A stretch of 13,054 nucleotides of DNA. Origin: Gemmatimonadota bacterium. GTDB lineage: Bacteria > Gemmatimonadota > Gemmatimonadetes > JACCXV01 > JAHWKZ01. The notes below the pieces were generated by a model, which had not been told where the DNA came from, ran no database searches, and worked only from the letters and a program-made list of their open reading frames with translations. Positions 6,894 through 13,054 of this stretch are shown here, piece by piece; the stretch's first letter is position 1, and each line of letters begins with the position of its first letter. The stretch lies in the NCBI GenBank assembly GCA_019347645.1, contig JAHWKZ010000029.1, forward strand, positions 1 to 13,054, written 5' to 3'. The position numbers were made by a program, and so were the translations under genes.

Positions 6894-8089
6894 CGGTCCA
6901 CCACCCCGTGACGCGCGCCGACATCCGCGATCGCGTCGATGGCGCGATCGAGCTCCTCCTTCGAGTGGGCCGCGGAGACCTGACACCGCAGCCGGGCCTC
7001 GCCCTTGGGGACCACGGGGAATCCGAACCCTGAGACGTAGACCCCGTCGTCCAGCAGCTCTTTCGACATCCGGATCGCCAGCGCGGTCTCGCCGACGAGA
7101 ATCGGGACGACCGCATGGATGCCCTCCGGCACGTCGAAACCGCGCTCCCGGAGCGCCTCCCGGAAATAGGCGGTGTTCTCGCGGAGCCGACGCACGCGCT
7201 CGGGCTCCTCCTCCAGGAGGTCGAACGCCTCGAGCGCGGCGGCGGCCACCATCGGCGGTACCGCGTTCGAGAAGAGGTACGGGCGCGACCGCTGCCGGAG
7301 GATGTCGACCAGCGCGCCCGGACCGGCGACGAAGCCGCCCACGGCCCCACCCAGCGCCTTTCCGAGAGTGCCGGTGACGACGTCCACCTTCCCATGGACC
7401 CCGAGCTCCTCCATCGTCCCCTTCCCCGTCTCCCCGAGGACACCCGTGCCGTGGGAGTCGTCGACCACGAGCACCGCGTCGTGCTTGCGGCACAGCTCGA
7501 GCAGCGCGGGGAGCCGCGCCATCTCGCCCTCCATGGAGAAGACACCGTCGGTCACCACCATCCGGTGGCGCGACTCGTCGGTCTCGAGCTGGTCGGCCAG
7601 GGCGTCGAGGTCCGCGTGGGCGAACCGGTAGCGGTTCGCCTTGCAGAGTCGGATCCCGTCGATGATCGAGGCGTGATTGAGCTCGTCGGAGAAAACCGCG
7701 TCCTCCTCGTCCAGGACGGCGAAGAAGAGCGCTTCGTTGGCGTTCCAGCACGAGGTGAAGAGGATCGCCGCCTCGGTCTCGAAGAACCCGGCGATCCGCT
7801 CCTCGAGCTTCAGGTGCAGGGTGTCGGTGCCGCAGATGAAGCGGACGGACGCCATCCCGTACCCCCACTCCTCGATCGCCCGCCGCGCCGCCGCCTTGAT
7901 CCGCGGATGGTCGGCGAGACCGAGGTAGTTGTTGGAGGTCAGCATGACGACGTCGTCCCGCCCGTCGACGTCCACCACGGCGTCCTGCGGGCTCTCGAGC
8001 TCGTGCTCGCTCTTGTACGTCCCCGCCTCCCGGAGCGCGTCCAGCTCCCCAGCGAGGTGCTCGATCAACGCGTTACTGGAACCAGCCAT
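6890..8089 (-). CDS. kbl: 2-amino-3-ketobutyrate CoA ligase (glycine C-acetyltransferase)
   Basis: A 399-residue PLP-dependent enzyme of the alpha-oxoamine synthase family that cleaves 2-amino-3-ketobutyrate with CoA to glycine and acetyl-CoA. The sequence follows E. coli Kbl (398 residues) almost end to end: NNYLGLADHP, GMASVRFICGTD, LNHASIIDGIRLCKA, VVDDSHGTGVLGE, the PLP lysine in TGTLGKALGG, RQRSRPYLFSNAV and FPVVPKGEARLR. The strict RFICGT and SRPYLFSN motifs favour Kbl over BioF or HemA. ATG 8089 is chosen because GAGAGGGG lies directly before it and the length matches; a GTG at 8101 would add four residues. It sits 46 bases after the Tdh-coding end of the fusion gene, giving both steps of threonine breakdown in order. 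Confidence 0.95.
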   Translation of the reverse strand: MAGSSNALIEHLAGELDALREAGTYKSEHELESPQDAVVDVDGRDDVVMLTSNNYLGLADHPRIKAAARRAIEEWGYGMASVRFICGTDTLHLKLEERIAGFFETEAAILFTSCWNANEALFFAVLDEEDAVFSDELNHASIIDGIRLCKANRYRFAHADLDALADQLETDESRHRMVVTDGVFSMEGEMARLPALLELCRKHDAVLVVDDSHGTGVLGETGKGTMEELGVHGKVDVVTGTLGKALGGAVGGFVAGPGALVDILRQRSRPYLFSNAVPPMVAAAALEAFDLLEEEPERVRRLRENTAYFREALRERGFDVPEGIHAVVPILVGETALAIRMSKELLDDGVYVSGFGFPVVPKGEARLRCQVSAAHSKEELDRAIDAIADVGARHGVVDR

Positions 8090-8135
8090 AGCCCCTCTCA
8101 CCTAAAGCAATAGCGAAGCAACGGTAGGGCCGTTT

Positions 8136-10250
8136 TCATCGCCCGTTTCGTTGCCCGTTCTGGCCGTTCGGGTAGAGGACGGTTTTCAACGCCTCATGCG
8201 AGTCGAACGCCTCCATCGCCTCTGGGAACGCCTCCAGCGACTCGTGCTCGTGGGTCACCAGGGACGTGACGTCGAGGCCGCTCGCGAGGAGCGCCAGCAT
8301 GCGCTCCCACGTCGAGAAGATCCGCCGGCCGATGATCGCGTTCAGGGTGAGCCCCTTGAACACCAGATCGTGGGCGAAGCGCTCGATCGTCACCGCCTCG
8401 TCCGTCGGCAGGCCGAGCAGGGACATCGAGCCGCCCATCCGGGCGAGCCGCAGGCCCTGGTTGATGGCCGCCGCCGCGCCCGACATCTCCAGCACGAGGT
8501 CGACCCCTCCAACCGTCTCGTCCAGGATCCGCGTCTCCACCTCGCCGGCGACGTCGCGTCCGGTCTTCAGCACCGTCACCTGATGCGCCGACCTCTCCGC
8601 CTTCCACCGTTCGGCCTGCTCGATCGCGGCCTCGCTGACGTCCAGCACGTAGATGCGGGAGGCCCGCTCGTGCTCGGCGATCGCCGCCGCCATGGCGCCG
8701 ATCGGGCCGTAGCCGAGGATCGCGACCGAAGCCCCCGTCAGGTCATGGTCCTGCACGGTGTGGACGGCGTTGCCGAGCGCGTCGAGGAACGCCCCCACCT
8801 TCGGCGGCACCACCTGGCGGTCGAGGATCACCACGTTCCGGGTCGGCACGACCACGTACTCGGCGAACGTCCCGTCGCGATGGAACCCGATGATCTCGGT
8901 CCGGGCGCAGACGTGGCCCTGGCCGGCGCGGCACTGTCGGCAGGTGCCGCAGGTGACATGCATCTCCGCCGAGGCGTAGGCACCCGGCGCCAGGTCGTCG
9001 CGGCCCGGCGATGCACCCACCGCGTCGATCTCGCCGCAGAACTCGTGGCCGTAGACCCGCGGCGGATCGACCAGGTCCTGCACCGACTCGTCCCAATGCC
9101 AGATGTGCCGGTCCGAGCCGCAGATCGCGCAGGCCAGGACCTTCAACCGGGCCTCGCCAGGTCCGGGCTCGGGGATCGGCACGTCACGGAGCTCGGTCCC
9201 CTCCCGCCCCCCCTCGTCGCCGACCTTCACCACCGCCCGCATCGTCCCCGCCAACCCTCCGCCTCCCGACGGCGTCGCGCTGTGGGCCGCGGACGTCTCG
9301 GGGGCCTCGCCGACCCGCTCCAGGTACTTCTCGCAATCCATCGCCGCCCGGCAGCCCGCGGCCGCCGCGGTGACCGCCTGGCGGTAGAAGTGGTCGTGGA
9401 CGTCGCCGCCCGCAAAGACGCCATCGACTTCGGTCAGCGAGCGGCCCGCCTCCTTCAACACCAGGTATCCCTGGGCGTCGAGCGGCAGCTGGCGCTCGAA
9501 GATCTCCGTGTTCGGGACGTGGCCGATGGCGATGAACACTCCGTCGATCGGAATCTCCCGCTTCTCGTCGCTCTCGCTGTTCCACAGCCGGACGGCCTCC
9601 ACCTCGGGATCGCCCAGGACCTCGACGACGTGGGTGTTCCAGAGGAACTCGATCTTCTCGTTCGCGAACGCGCGGTCCTGCATGATCTTAGATGCCCGCA
9701 GCGCCTCCCGGCGGTGGACCACGTAGACCCGGCTGGCAAATCGGGTCAGGAAGATCGCCTCTTCCATCGCGCTGTCCCCGCCGCCGACCACGATCACCTC
9801 CTGGTCGCGGAAGAAGGCGCCGTCGCAGGTGGCGCAGGTCGAAACGCCGTGTCCCAGCAGTCGCTTCTCCCCGGGGATCCCCAGCATCCGGGCCGAGGCG
9901 CCGGAGCAGACGATCAGCGCCTTCGTCCGGACGGGCTCACCCTCGATCTCGATGATGAACGGCCGCTCGGAGAGATCCGCCGCGGTGGCGTCGCCGTACG
10001 CGAAGCGGGCGCCGAAGCGCTCCGCCTGCCGGCGCATCAGGTCGATCAGCTCCGGGCCCTGGACACCCTCCGGGAAGCCAGGATAGTTCTCCACGTCGGT
10101 GGTCAGGGAGAGCTGTCCGCCCATCTCGACGCCCATCACGACGAGCGGCTCGAGGTTGGCCCGGGCCGCGTAGATGGCGGCGGTGAGGCCGGCGCAGCCG
10201 GAGCCGAGGATCACCACGTTCTCGAGCGGCCGGCGGTCCTCGGGCGGCAT
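8136..10250 (-). CDS. trxB-tdh: Thioredoxin reductase-L-threonine 3-dehydrogenase fusion
   Basis: One 704-codon frame encodes two full-length enzymes. Residues 1-315 are thioredoxin reductase: FAD loop GSGCAG (16-21, usually GSGPAG), redox pair C139-A-T-C142 followed by DG, NADPH loop GGGDSA (156-161) and the C-terminal FAD motif FAGGDVHDHFYRQAV. A linker of about 20 residues, Ala/Ser then SGGGGLAG, leads to Met337. Residues 337-704 are a medium-chain zinc dehydrogenase matching Tdh: catalytic zinc C41, H66 and E67 and structural zinc C98, C101, C104 and C112 (numbered from Met337), NAD loop GYGPIG, plus GNAVHT and GRRIFSTW, close to E. coli GREMFETW. No stop interrupts the joint in this frame. 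ATG 10250 follows GGAGG (10261-10265) by ten bases. An internal start at ATG 9242, preceded by GGAGG and GGGG, could also yield separate Tdh. It heads a run with kbl, consistent with threonine degradation; why TrxB is attached is unknown. Confidence 0.9.
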   Translation of the reverse strand: MPPEDRRPLENVVILGSGCAGLTAAIYAARANLEPLVVMGVEMGGQLSLTTDVENYPGFPEGVQGPELIDLMRRQAERFGARFAYGDATAADLSERPFIIEIEGEPVRTKALIVCSGASARMLGIPGEKRLLGHGVSTCATCDGAFFRDQEVIVVGGGDSAMEEAIFLTRFASRVYVVHRREALRASKIMQDRAFANEKIEFLWNTHVVEVLGDPEVEAVRLWNSESDEKREIPIDGVFIAIGHVPNTEIFERQLPLDAQGYLVLKEAGRSLTEVDGVFAGGDVHDHFYRQAVTAAAAGCRAAMDCEKYLERVGEAPETSAAHSATPSGGGGLAGTMRAVVKVGDEGGREGTELRDVPIPEPGPGEARLKVLACAICGSDRHIWHWDESVQDLVDPPRVYGHEFCGEIDAVGASPGRDDLAPGAYASAEMHVTCGTCRQCRAGQGHVCARTEIIGFHRDGTFAEYVVVPTRNVVILDRQVVPPKVGAFLDALGNAVHTVQDHDLTGASVAILGYGPIGAMAAAIAEHERASRIYVLDVSEAAIEQAERWKAERSAHQVTVLKTGRDVAGEVETRILDETVGGVDLVLEMSGAAAAINQGLRLARMGGSMSLLGLPTDEAVTIERFAHDLVFKGLTLNAIIGRRIFSTWERMLALLASGLDVTSLVTHEHESLEAFPEAMEAFDSHEALKTVLYPNGQNGQRNGR

Positions 10251-10296
10251 CGGCGGACATCCTCCGTTAAACCGTGGGGGCGGATCGACGACTTTA

Positions 10297-10348
10297 CCCG
10301 GCCGGAAGTATCGTGAAGGAGGTGGGGAACCCCCGCCTTCCGGCCGGG
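10297..10348. repeat. 12-bp perfect inverted repeat upstream of trxB-tdh
   Basis: CCCGGCCGGAAG (10297-10308) and its exact complement CTTCCGGCCGGG (10337-10348) flank 28 bases that include a smaller GGGG/CCCC hairpin (GTGGGGAACCCCC). On the minus-strand transcript GAAGG near one arm can instead pair with CCTTC inside the loop, so two exclusive folds are possible. It lies between the 3' end of tRNA-Gln and the trxB ribosome site, with no T-tract following. It could terminate or process the tRNA transcript, bind a regulator, or control the trxB-tdh leader. Confidence 0.5.
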
Positions 10349-10351
10349 CGC

Positions 10352-10427
10352 TGGTTGGCCCGCCTGGATTCGAACCAGGAATCTCTTGATCCAGAGTCAA
10401 GCGTGTTGCCAGTTACACCACGGGCCA
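10352..10427 (-). tRNA. tRNA-Gln (anticodon CTG)
   Basis: Read on the minus strand the gene folds as a complete cloverleaf: acceptor TGGCCCG/CGGGCCA, a D-arm containing GGTGTAACTGGCAACAC, anticodon arm CTTGA-CTCTGGA-TCAAG with CTG at positions 34-36, and T arm CCTGG-TTCGAAT-CCAGG. Discriminator A and an encoded CCA (10352-10354) follow. A U1-A72 first pair, as here, is a usual identity feature of bacterial tRNA-Gln. CTG reads CAG codons. The mature body without CCA is 10355-10427. The trxB-tdh gene starts about 100 bases downstream on the same strand, so read-through is possible. Confidence 0.96.
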
Positions 10428-10440
10428 AGCAGGACCGATG

Positions 10441-10469
10441 AAGCTATCCTCGGCCCTTTCCGCGGTCAA
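10441..10469 (-). promoter_or_regulatory. Sigma70-type promoter for tRNA-Gln
   Basis: On the minus strand TTGACC (10464-10469) is followed after exactly 17 bases by TAGCTT (10441-10446), ending 13 bases before the tRNA 5' end. This is a good match to the housekeeping -35/-10 pattern at the expected distance. It may also drive trxB-tdh and kbl, since no other clear promoter is seen between the tRNA and trxB. Confidence 0.6.
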
Positions 10470-10510
10470 CCGCCGCGCGGTCCCGTCCACGTCCCCCGGA
10501 AGGAGTTCCG

Positions 10511-10894
10511 ATGCGAGGTAACGTCGCCCGTTGCGCCGGCTCGCTCGCTCTCGCCGCCACCTTGCTGCCCGCGTGCACCGATCTGCCGACCTTCAACGCT
10601 CCGGATCGCTCCATCGCCACGATCCGGATGTCGGGATGCAGCGGGGTGGCGGTGCAGAGCTCCTGCCCCATGTCGGCCCAGGCCTGGGACGCCGAGGGCA
10701 ATCCCATCCCGAACCCGCCGATCGTGTGGATCTCGAGCAAGCCCCACGTCGCGTCCGTGACGGGCGCCGGATCCGAGGCCACGCTGACCGGCGTCACCGC
10801 GGGACGGACCGAGATCAAGGCCAGCGACGCGGCGCGTCGCGTTTCGGATTCGATGACCGTGAGGGTGGCACCGCTCGACGAAAACAAGCTATAG
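10511..10894 (+). CDS. Lipoprotein with bacterial Ig-like (Big2) domain
   Basis: A 127-residue exported lipoprotein. The N-terminus has RGNVARCAGS then a hydrophobic stretch LALAATLLPAC, in which LPAC is the lipobox and Cys22 the expected acylated residue. The rest is one beta-rich domain of the Big2/invasin-like type: AWDAEGNPIPNP, VWISSKPHVASVTG and ATLTGVTAGRTEIKA. Two cysteines (SGCSGVAVQSSC) may form a disulfide. AAGGAG precedes ATG 10511 by five bases. It is followed after 26 bases by a paralogue with its own strong ribosome site, so the pair is probably one transcript. No function beyond cell-surface or periplasmic attachment can be given. A promoter is not evident; the upstream DNA is shared with the divergent tRNA promoter. 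Confidence 0.85.
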   Translation: MRGNVARCAGSLALAATLLPACTDLPTFNAPDRSIATIRMSGCSGVAVQSSCPMSAQAWDAEGNPIPNPPIVWISSKPHVASVTGAGSEATLTGVTAGRTEIKASDAARRVSDSMTVRVAPLDENKL

Positions 10895-10920
10895 AATCGA
10901 CACCCAGGAGGAACCAGACC

Positions 10921-11307
10921 ATGAGATCCCTCGAGACCGTGCTCCTCGTCGCCACCCTCGCCGCCTCGATGGCCGCGTGCAACGGCGGCGACGGAGGGCC
11001 TACCGCCATCGAGCTTCCGATCGCGCGACTGGAGTTCGTCGAGAGGTGCAGCTTCGTCGTAACCGACTCCCGATGTACGCTGGTCGTGGAAGCGTTCACC
11101 GCCGAGGGCCAGCGGATCGCCAACCCCATCCTGCGGTGGTCCTCGTCGAACTCCGGTTCGGTCAGCATCGTGGACCAGAACGGTGCCGCGGCGACCGTCC
11201 GGGGCGTGGCCCCCGGTTCCTCCACCGTCACGGTTTCGAACACCACCACCACGACCTTTCTCCGTACCGACGTGCGCGTCCTTCCTCGGAGCGACACTCC
11301 GAAGTAA
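10921..11307 (+). CDS. Lipoprotein with Big2-like domain, paralogue of the preceding gene
   Basis: A 128-residue exported lipoprotein with signal sequence MRSLETVLLVATLAASMAAC, where MAAC is the lipobox and Cys20 the acylated residue. The Gly/Asp-rich stretch after it is a typical flexible tether. The domain repeats the plan of the upstream protein: paired cysteines, AFTAEGQRIANP, LRWSSSNSGSVSIV, ATVRGVAPGSSTVTV and a closing RVLP strand. AGGAGG (10906-10911) lies nine bases before ATG 10921; the frame is open far upstream but overlaps the first lipoprotein in another frame, so those starts are rejected. It ends 25 bases from the stop of the convergent D-Ala-D-Ala ligase gene. Confidence 0.87.
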   Translation: MRSLETVLLVATLAASMAACNGGDGGPTAIELPIARLEFVERCSFVVTDSRCTLVVEAFTAEGQRIANPILRWSSSNSGSVSIVDQNGAAATVRGVAPGSSTVTVSNTTTTTFLRTDVRVLPRSDTPK

Positions 11308-11332
11308 TCGGGGCCGGCGGACCGCCTAGCTC

Positions 11333-12466
11333 CTAGCGGGTCTCCCTGAGCCGGTCGCGCTCGGCCCGTCGCTCGACCGCCAGCGCGATCAGTCGGTCGC
11401 ACAGCTTCCCGAACGGCACGCCGGTGGCGTCCCACAGCCGCGGATACATGCTCATCTTCGTGAATCCCGGGATCGTGTTGATCTCGTTGAGGTAGACGGT
11501 CCCGTCTCCCGCCAGGAAGAAGTCGACCCGGGCCATTCCGGCGGCGTCGACCGCGCGGAAGGCGCGGATCGCGAGGTCCCGGACCTCGGCCGCCTTCTCC
11601 TCGGGCAGGTCCGCCGGGATCTCCAGCCGGACCGCGTCGTCGAAGTACTTGTCCTCGTAGTCGTAGAACTCGTGGCCCGGCACGACCTCGCCGACGACGG
11701 AGGCCTCGGGTTCGTCGTTCCCCAGGACCGCCACCTCGAGCTCGCGGCCCACGATCGCGCCCTCGACGAGGGCCTTGGCGTCGTAGGCGAGCGCCTCCTC
11801 CATCGAACCCTCGAGCTCGTCGATTCCGTGCACCTTGGTGACGCCGATCGACGACCCACTGTTGGCCGGCTTGACGAAGCACGGGAAGCCGAGACGGGTG
11901 GCGATCTCGCCCTTCCACCGCCCGGCCCCTTCGCTCCACTCTCCGGCCGCTACCACGAGGTAGGGCCCGACCGGGAGCCCTTCGGCCCGCCAGACCGCCT
12001 TGGAAATCGCCTTGTCCATCCCGACCGCGCTGCCGGTCACGCCCGCCCCCACGTACGCCACGTGAGCCAGGTCGAGGAGCCCTTGCAGCGCCCCGTCCTC
12101 GCCGGTCCGACCGTGGATCAGCGGGAAGACGACGTCGAGCGGCTCGGCCAGGGGTCCCGGCAGAGCGCCCCCCGCCTCCTCGCGGACCAGCGCAGCGGGA
12201 CGGCTGGGATCGGCCACCAGCGCGACCGGTTCGGTCCCCTCGACGTCGCCGGCCAGGGCTCCACCCTCGGCGCGCTCGATCAGCCGGTCGACGGCGTCGG
12301 GGGCGACCAGCCACCGCCCTTCCTTGGTCACCCCGATCTGGACGACCTCGTAGGCGTCCCGGTCGAGCGCGTCCAGCACCGAGCGCGCCGACATCAGGCT
12401 CACCTCGTGCTCGCTCGAGCGGCCGCCGAACAGGACCCCCACGCGGAGCTTCCGCCTCTCGGTCAC
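11333..12466 (-). CDS. ddl: D-alanine-D-alanine ligase
   Basis: A 377-residue ATP-grasp enzyme joining two D-alanines for peptidoglycan synthesis in the cytoplasm. The N-terminal motif FGGRSSEHEVSL includes the Glu (E21) that binds the first D-Ala. The central part has the HGRTGEDGALQG motif and GSAVGMDKAISK, then VKPANSGSSIGV for ATP binding. The omega loop reads FYDYEDKYF (267-275), the Tyr-containing form found in true D-Ala-D-Ala ligases and not in VanA-type D-lactate ligases. RVDFFL and NEINTIPGFT supply metal and substrate ligands near the end. GTG 12466 overlaps the upstream TGA (GTGA, 12463-12466) and places the first strand correctly; another GTG lies two codons upstream. The ligase is coupled to a broken phosphatase-like gene. 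Length is slightly over E. coli DdlB (about 306) and close to the DdlA type. Confidence 0.95.
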   Translation of the reverse strand: MTERRKLRVGVLFGGRSSEHEVSLMSARSVLDALDRDAYEVVQIGVTKEGRWLVAPDAVDRLIERAEGGALAGDVEGTEPVALVADPSRPAALVREEAGGALPGPLAEPLDVVFPLIHGRTGEDGALQGLLDLAHVAYVGAGVTGSAVGMDKAISKAVWRAEGLPVGPYLVVAAGEWSEGAGRWKGEIATRLGFPCFVKPANSGSSIGVTKVHGIDELEGSMEEALAYDAKALVEGAIVGRELEVAVLGNDEPEASVVGEVVPGHEFYDYEDKYFDDAVRLEIPADLPEEKAAEVRDLAIRAFRAVDAAGMARVDFFLAGDGTVYLNEINTIPGFTKMSMYPRLWDATGVPFGKLCDRLIALAVERRAERDRLRETR

Positions 12467-12921
12467 GACCACGCCTCCAGGACCTCGACGAGCAGCGCGT
12501 GAACGGCCGGGGTGCCGGCCGCGATCGTGCCCGTCTTCCGATGGCCGGCGCCTCCGTCCCACCCGGAGACGAGGCCGCCCGCCTCCCGCACCAGGAGCTC
12601 GCCGGCGGCGAAGTCCCAGAGGCTCAGGCCGATCTCCCAGAAGCCGTCGACCCTCCCGGCCGCCGTCCAGGCCAGGTCGAGCGCGGCCGAGCCGGCCCGG
12701 CGCATGTCCGCGACCCGCTCGAAGAGCGCCCGGAACGCCGCGAGGTACCGGTCGAGCTGGTCCGGGGAGCGGAACGGGAAGCCGGTGGCGAGGATCGCCC
12801 CGGCCGGATCGGTCGCGCCCGAGACGGCGATCGGACGGGCGGCCGCGGGGTCGCCCGCGTCCACCCGGGCGCCGCGGCCGTCGAGCCGCGCGCCCCGACC
12901 GACTCCGTCTTCCTGACGCAT
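12463..12921 (-). pseudogene. N-terminally truncated inositol monophosphatase-family gene
   Basis: About 152 residues match the C-terminal half of SuhB/IMPase proteins: GRGARLDGR, AILATGFPF, MRRAGSAALDLAWTAAGRVDGFWE, LSLWDFAAGELLVREAGG and GTIAAGTPAVH. The family is normally about 260 residues. The N-terminal half with the metal-binding Glu and the DPLDGT motif is absent, and none of the three minus frames upstream to the window end resembles it. The Asp in WDFAAGE remains, but without the other ligands phosphatase activity is not expected. An insert of about 12 residues (GARVDAGDPAAA) interrupts the GRGARLDGR-PIAVS strand pair. ATG 12921 is the nearest start, with AAGGGG directly before it and no proper spacing; an ATG at 12987 reads through non-homologous sequence. 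It stays open to the GTGA overlap with ddl. A catalytically dead but translated fragment, or a mis-assembly at about 12920, are alternatives. Confidence 0.7.
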
Positions 12922-12972
12922 CCCCTTCGATTCCCGGACGGTCCCGACCCGACCCGGGAGGAGTTTCGATCC

Positions 12973-13054
12973 ATGCGCCGTGACCATCGTTCGACGCTGC
13001 TGACTCCGCTGTTCCTGCTCGTCTCCGCCGCGCCCCCCGCCGTGGCCCAGACCG
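12973..13054 (+). CDS. Start of a secreted protein (partial, runs off the window)
   Basis: ATG 12973 is preceded by GGGAGGAG (12956-12963) at nine bases, a strong ribosome site. The 27 visible residues form a Sec signal peptide: basic MRRDHR, hydrophobic core STLLTPLFLLVSAAP and a likely AVA-QT cleavage site. The mature protein lies outside the window, so no function can be given. The gene is divergent from the truncated phosphatase, with only about 50 bases between starts, so its promoter must lie within or very near that remnant. Confidence 0.7.
   Translation, partial: MRRDHRSTLLTPLFLLVSAAPPAVAQT

Noticed and set aside
5097..6911. Very long open frames antisense to the cyclase, trxB-tdh and ABC-F genes (also about 1014-2564 and 8151-10316 on the plus strand)
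   Set aside because: They mirror real minus-strand genes in GC-rich DNA where stop codons are rare, have no domain motifs, and their products are Arg/Gly/Leu/Asp-rich strings without ribosome sites.
9207..9213. Run of seven C's in the Tdh part as a programmed frameshift site
   Set aside because: The frame is correct on both sides of the run and no useful alternative frame follows.
10251..10400. A 50-residue N-terminal extension of TrxB running into the tRNA
   Set aside because: It would translate the tRNA-Gln gene and the inverted repeat; the start at 10250 has a Shine-Dalgarno site and matches where TrxB homology begins.
11322..11339. Bulged CCGC-TAG/CTA-GCGG stem in the gap between the second lipoprotein and ddl as a bidirectional terminator
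   Set aside because: Seven pairs with a bulge and a three-base loop, partly within the ddl stop region, and no T-tract; too weak to call.
12624..12974. Alternative minus-strand frame of 116 codons as the missing phosphatase N-terminus
   Set aside because: It contains no DPLDGT-like or Glu metal-binding motif and is Arg/Ser/Pro-rich shadow sequence.

Overview
The window is about 13 kb of GC-rich, densely coding bacterial chromosome with housekeeping and metabolic genes on both strands. I see no insertion sequence, prophage, CRISPR array or plasmid module. Lipoproteins with lipoboxes, a Sec signal peptide, strong third-position G/C preference, clear Shine-Dalgarno sites and a cyclase-STAND-TPR regulator suggest a diderm of the Gemmatimonadota or a similar high-GC phylum. 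That placement is an inference; there is no rRNA or marker-gene phylogeny behind it.

Layout. 1-167: end of a possible + strand gene overlapping (ATGA) a remnant that looks like the N-terminus of a Phd/YefM-type antitoxin. 148-2609 (minus): a YbiT-like ABC-F ATPase, then (GTGA overlap) a small membrane-anchored coiled-coil protein. 2610-2792: divergent intergenic region with an AT-rich promoter core and a 19-bp palindrome. 2793-3302 (plus): a methionine-rich four-helix membrane protein, ending at a stem-loop shared with the convergent gene on the other side. 3357-10250 (minus): a probable operon, in transcription order a thioredoxin reductase fused in frame to L-threonine 3-dehydrogenase, 2-amino-3-ketobutyrate CoA ligase (kbl), a metallo-beta-lactamase-fold hydrolase (ATGA overlap with kbl), and a 909-residue class III cyclase/STAND ATPase/TPR protein. 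A tRNA-Gln(CTG) gene with its own promoter lies just upstream on the same strand, and a 12-bp inverted repeat sits between it and the fusion gene. 10511-11307 (plus): two tandem paralogous lipoproteins with Big2-like domains. 11333-12921 (minus): D-Ala-D-Ala ligase preceded (GTGA overlap) by an inositol-monophosphatase-family gene that has lost its N-terminal metal-binding half. 12973 to the end (plus): the start of a secreted protein, divergent from the broken phosphatase gene.

How the genes fit together. Tdh oxidises threonine to 2-amino-3-ketobutyrate and Kbl cleaves this with CoA to glycine and acetyl-CoA, so the core of the operon is the threonine-to-glycine pathway. The unstable intermediate can decarboxylate to aminoacetone, a route to methylglyoxal; a glyoxalase-II-like hydrolase next to kbl could handle such by-products, but this is speculative. 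The most unusual feature is the uninterrupted 704-codon TrxB-Tdh reading frame with a glycine-rich joint.
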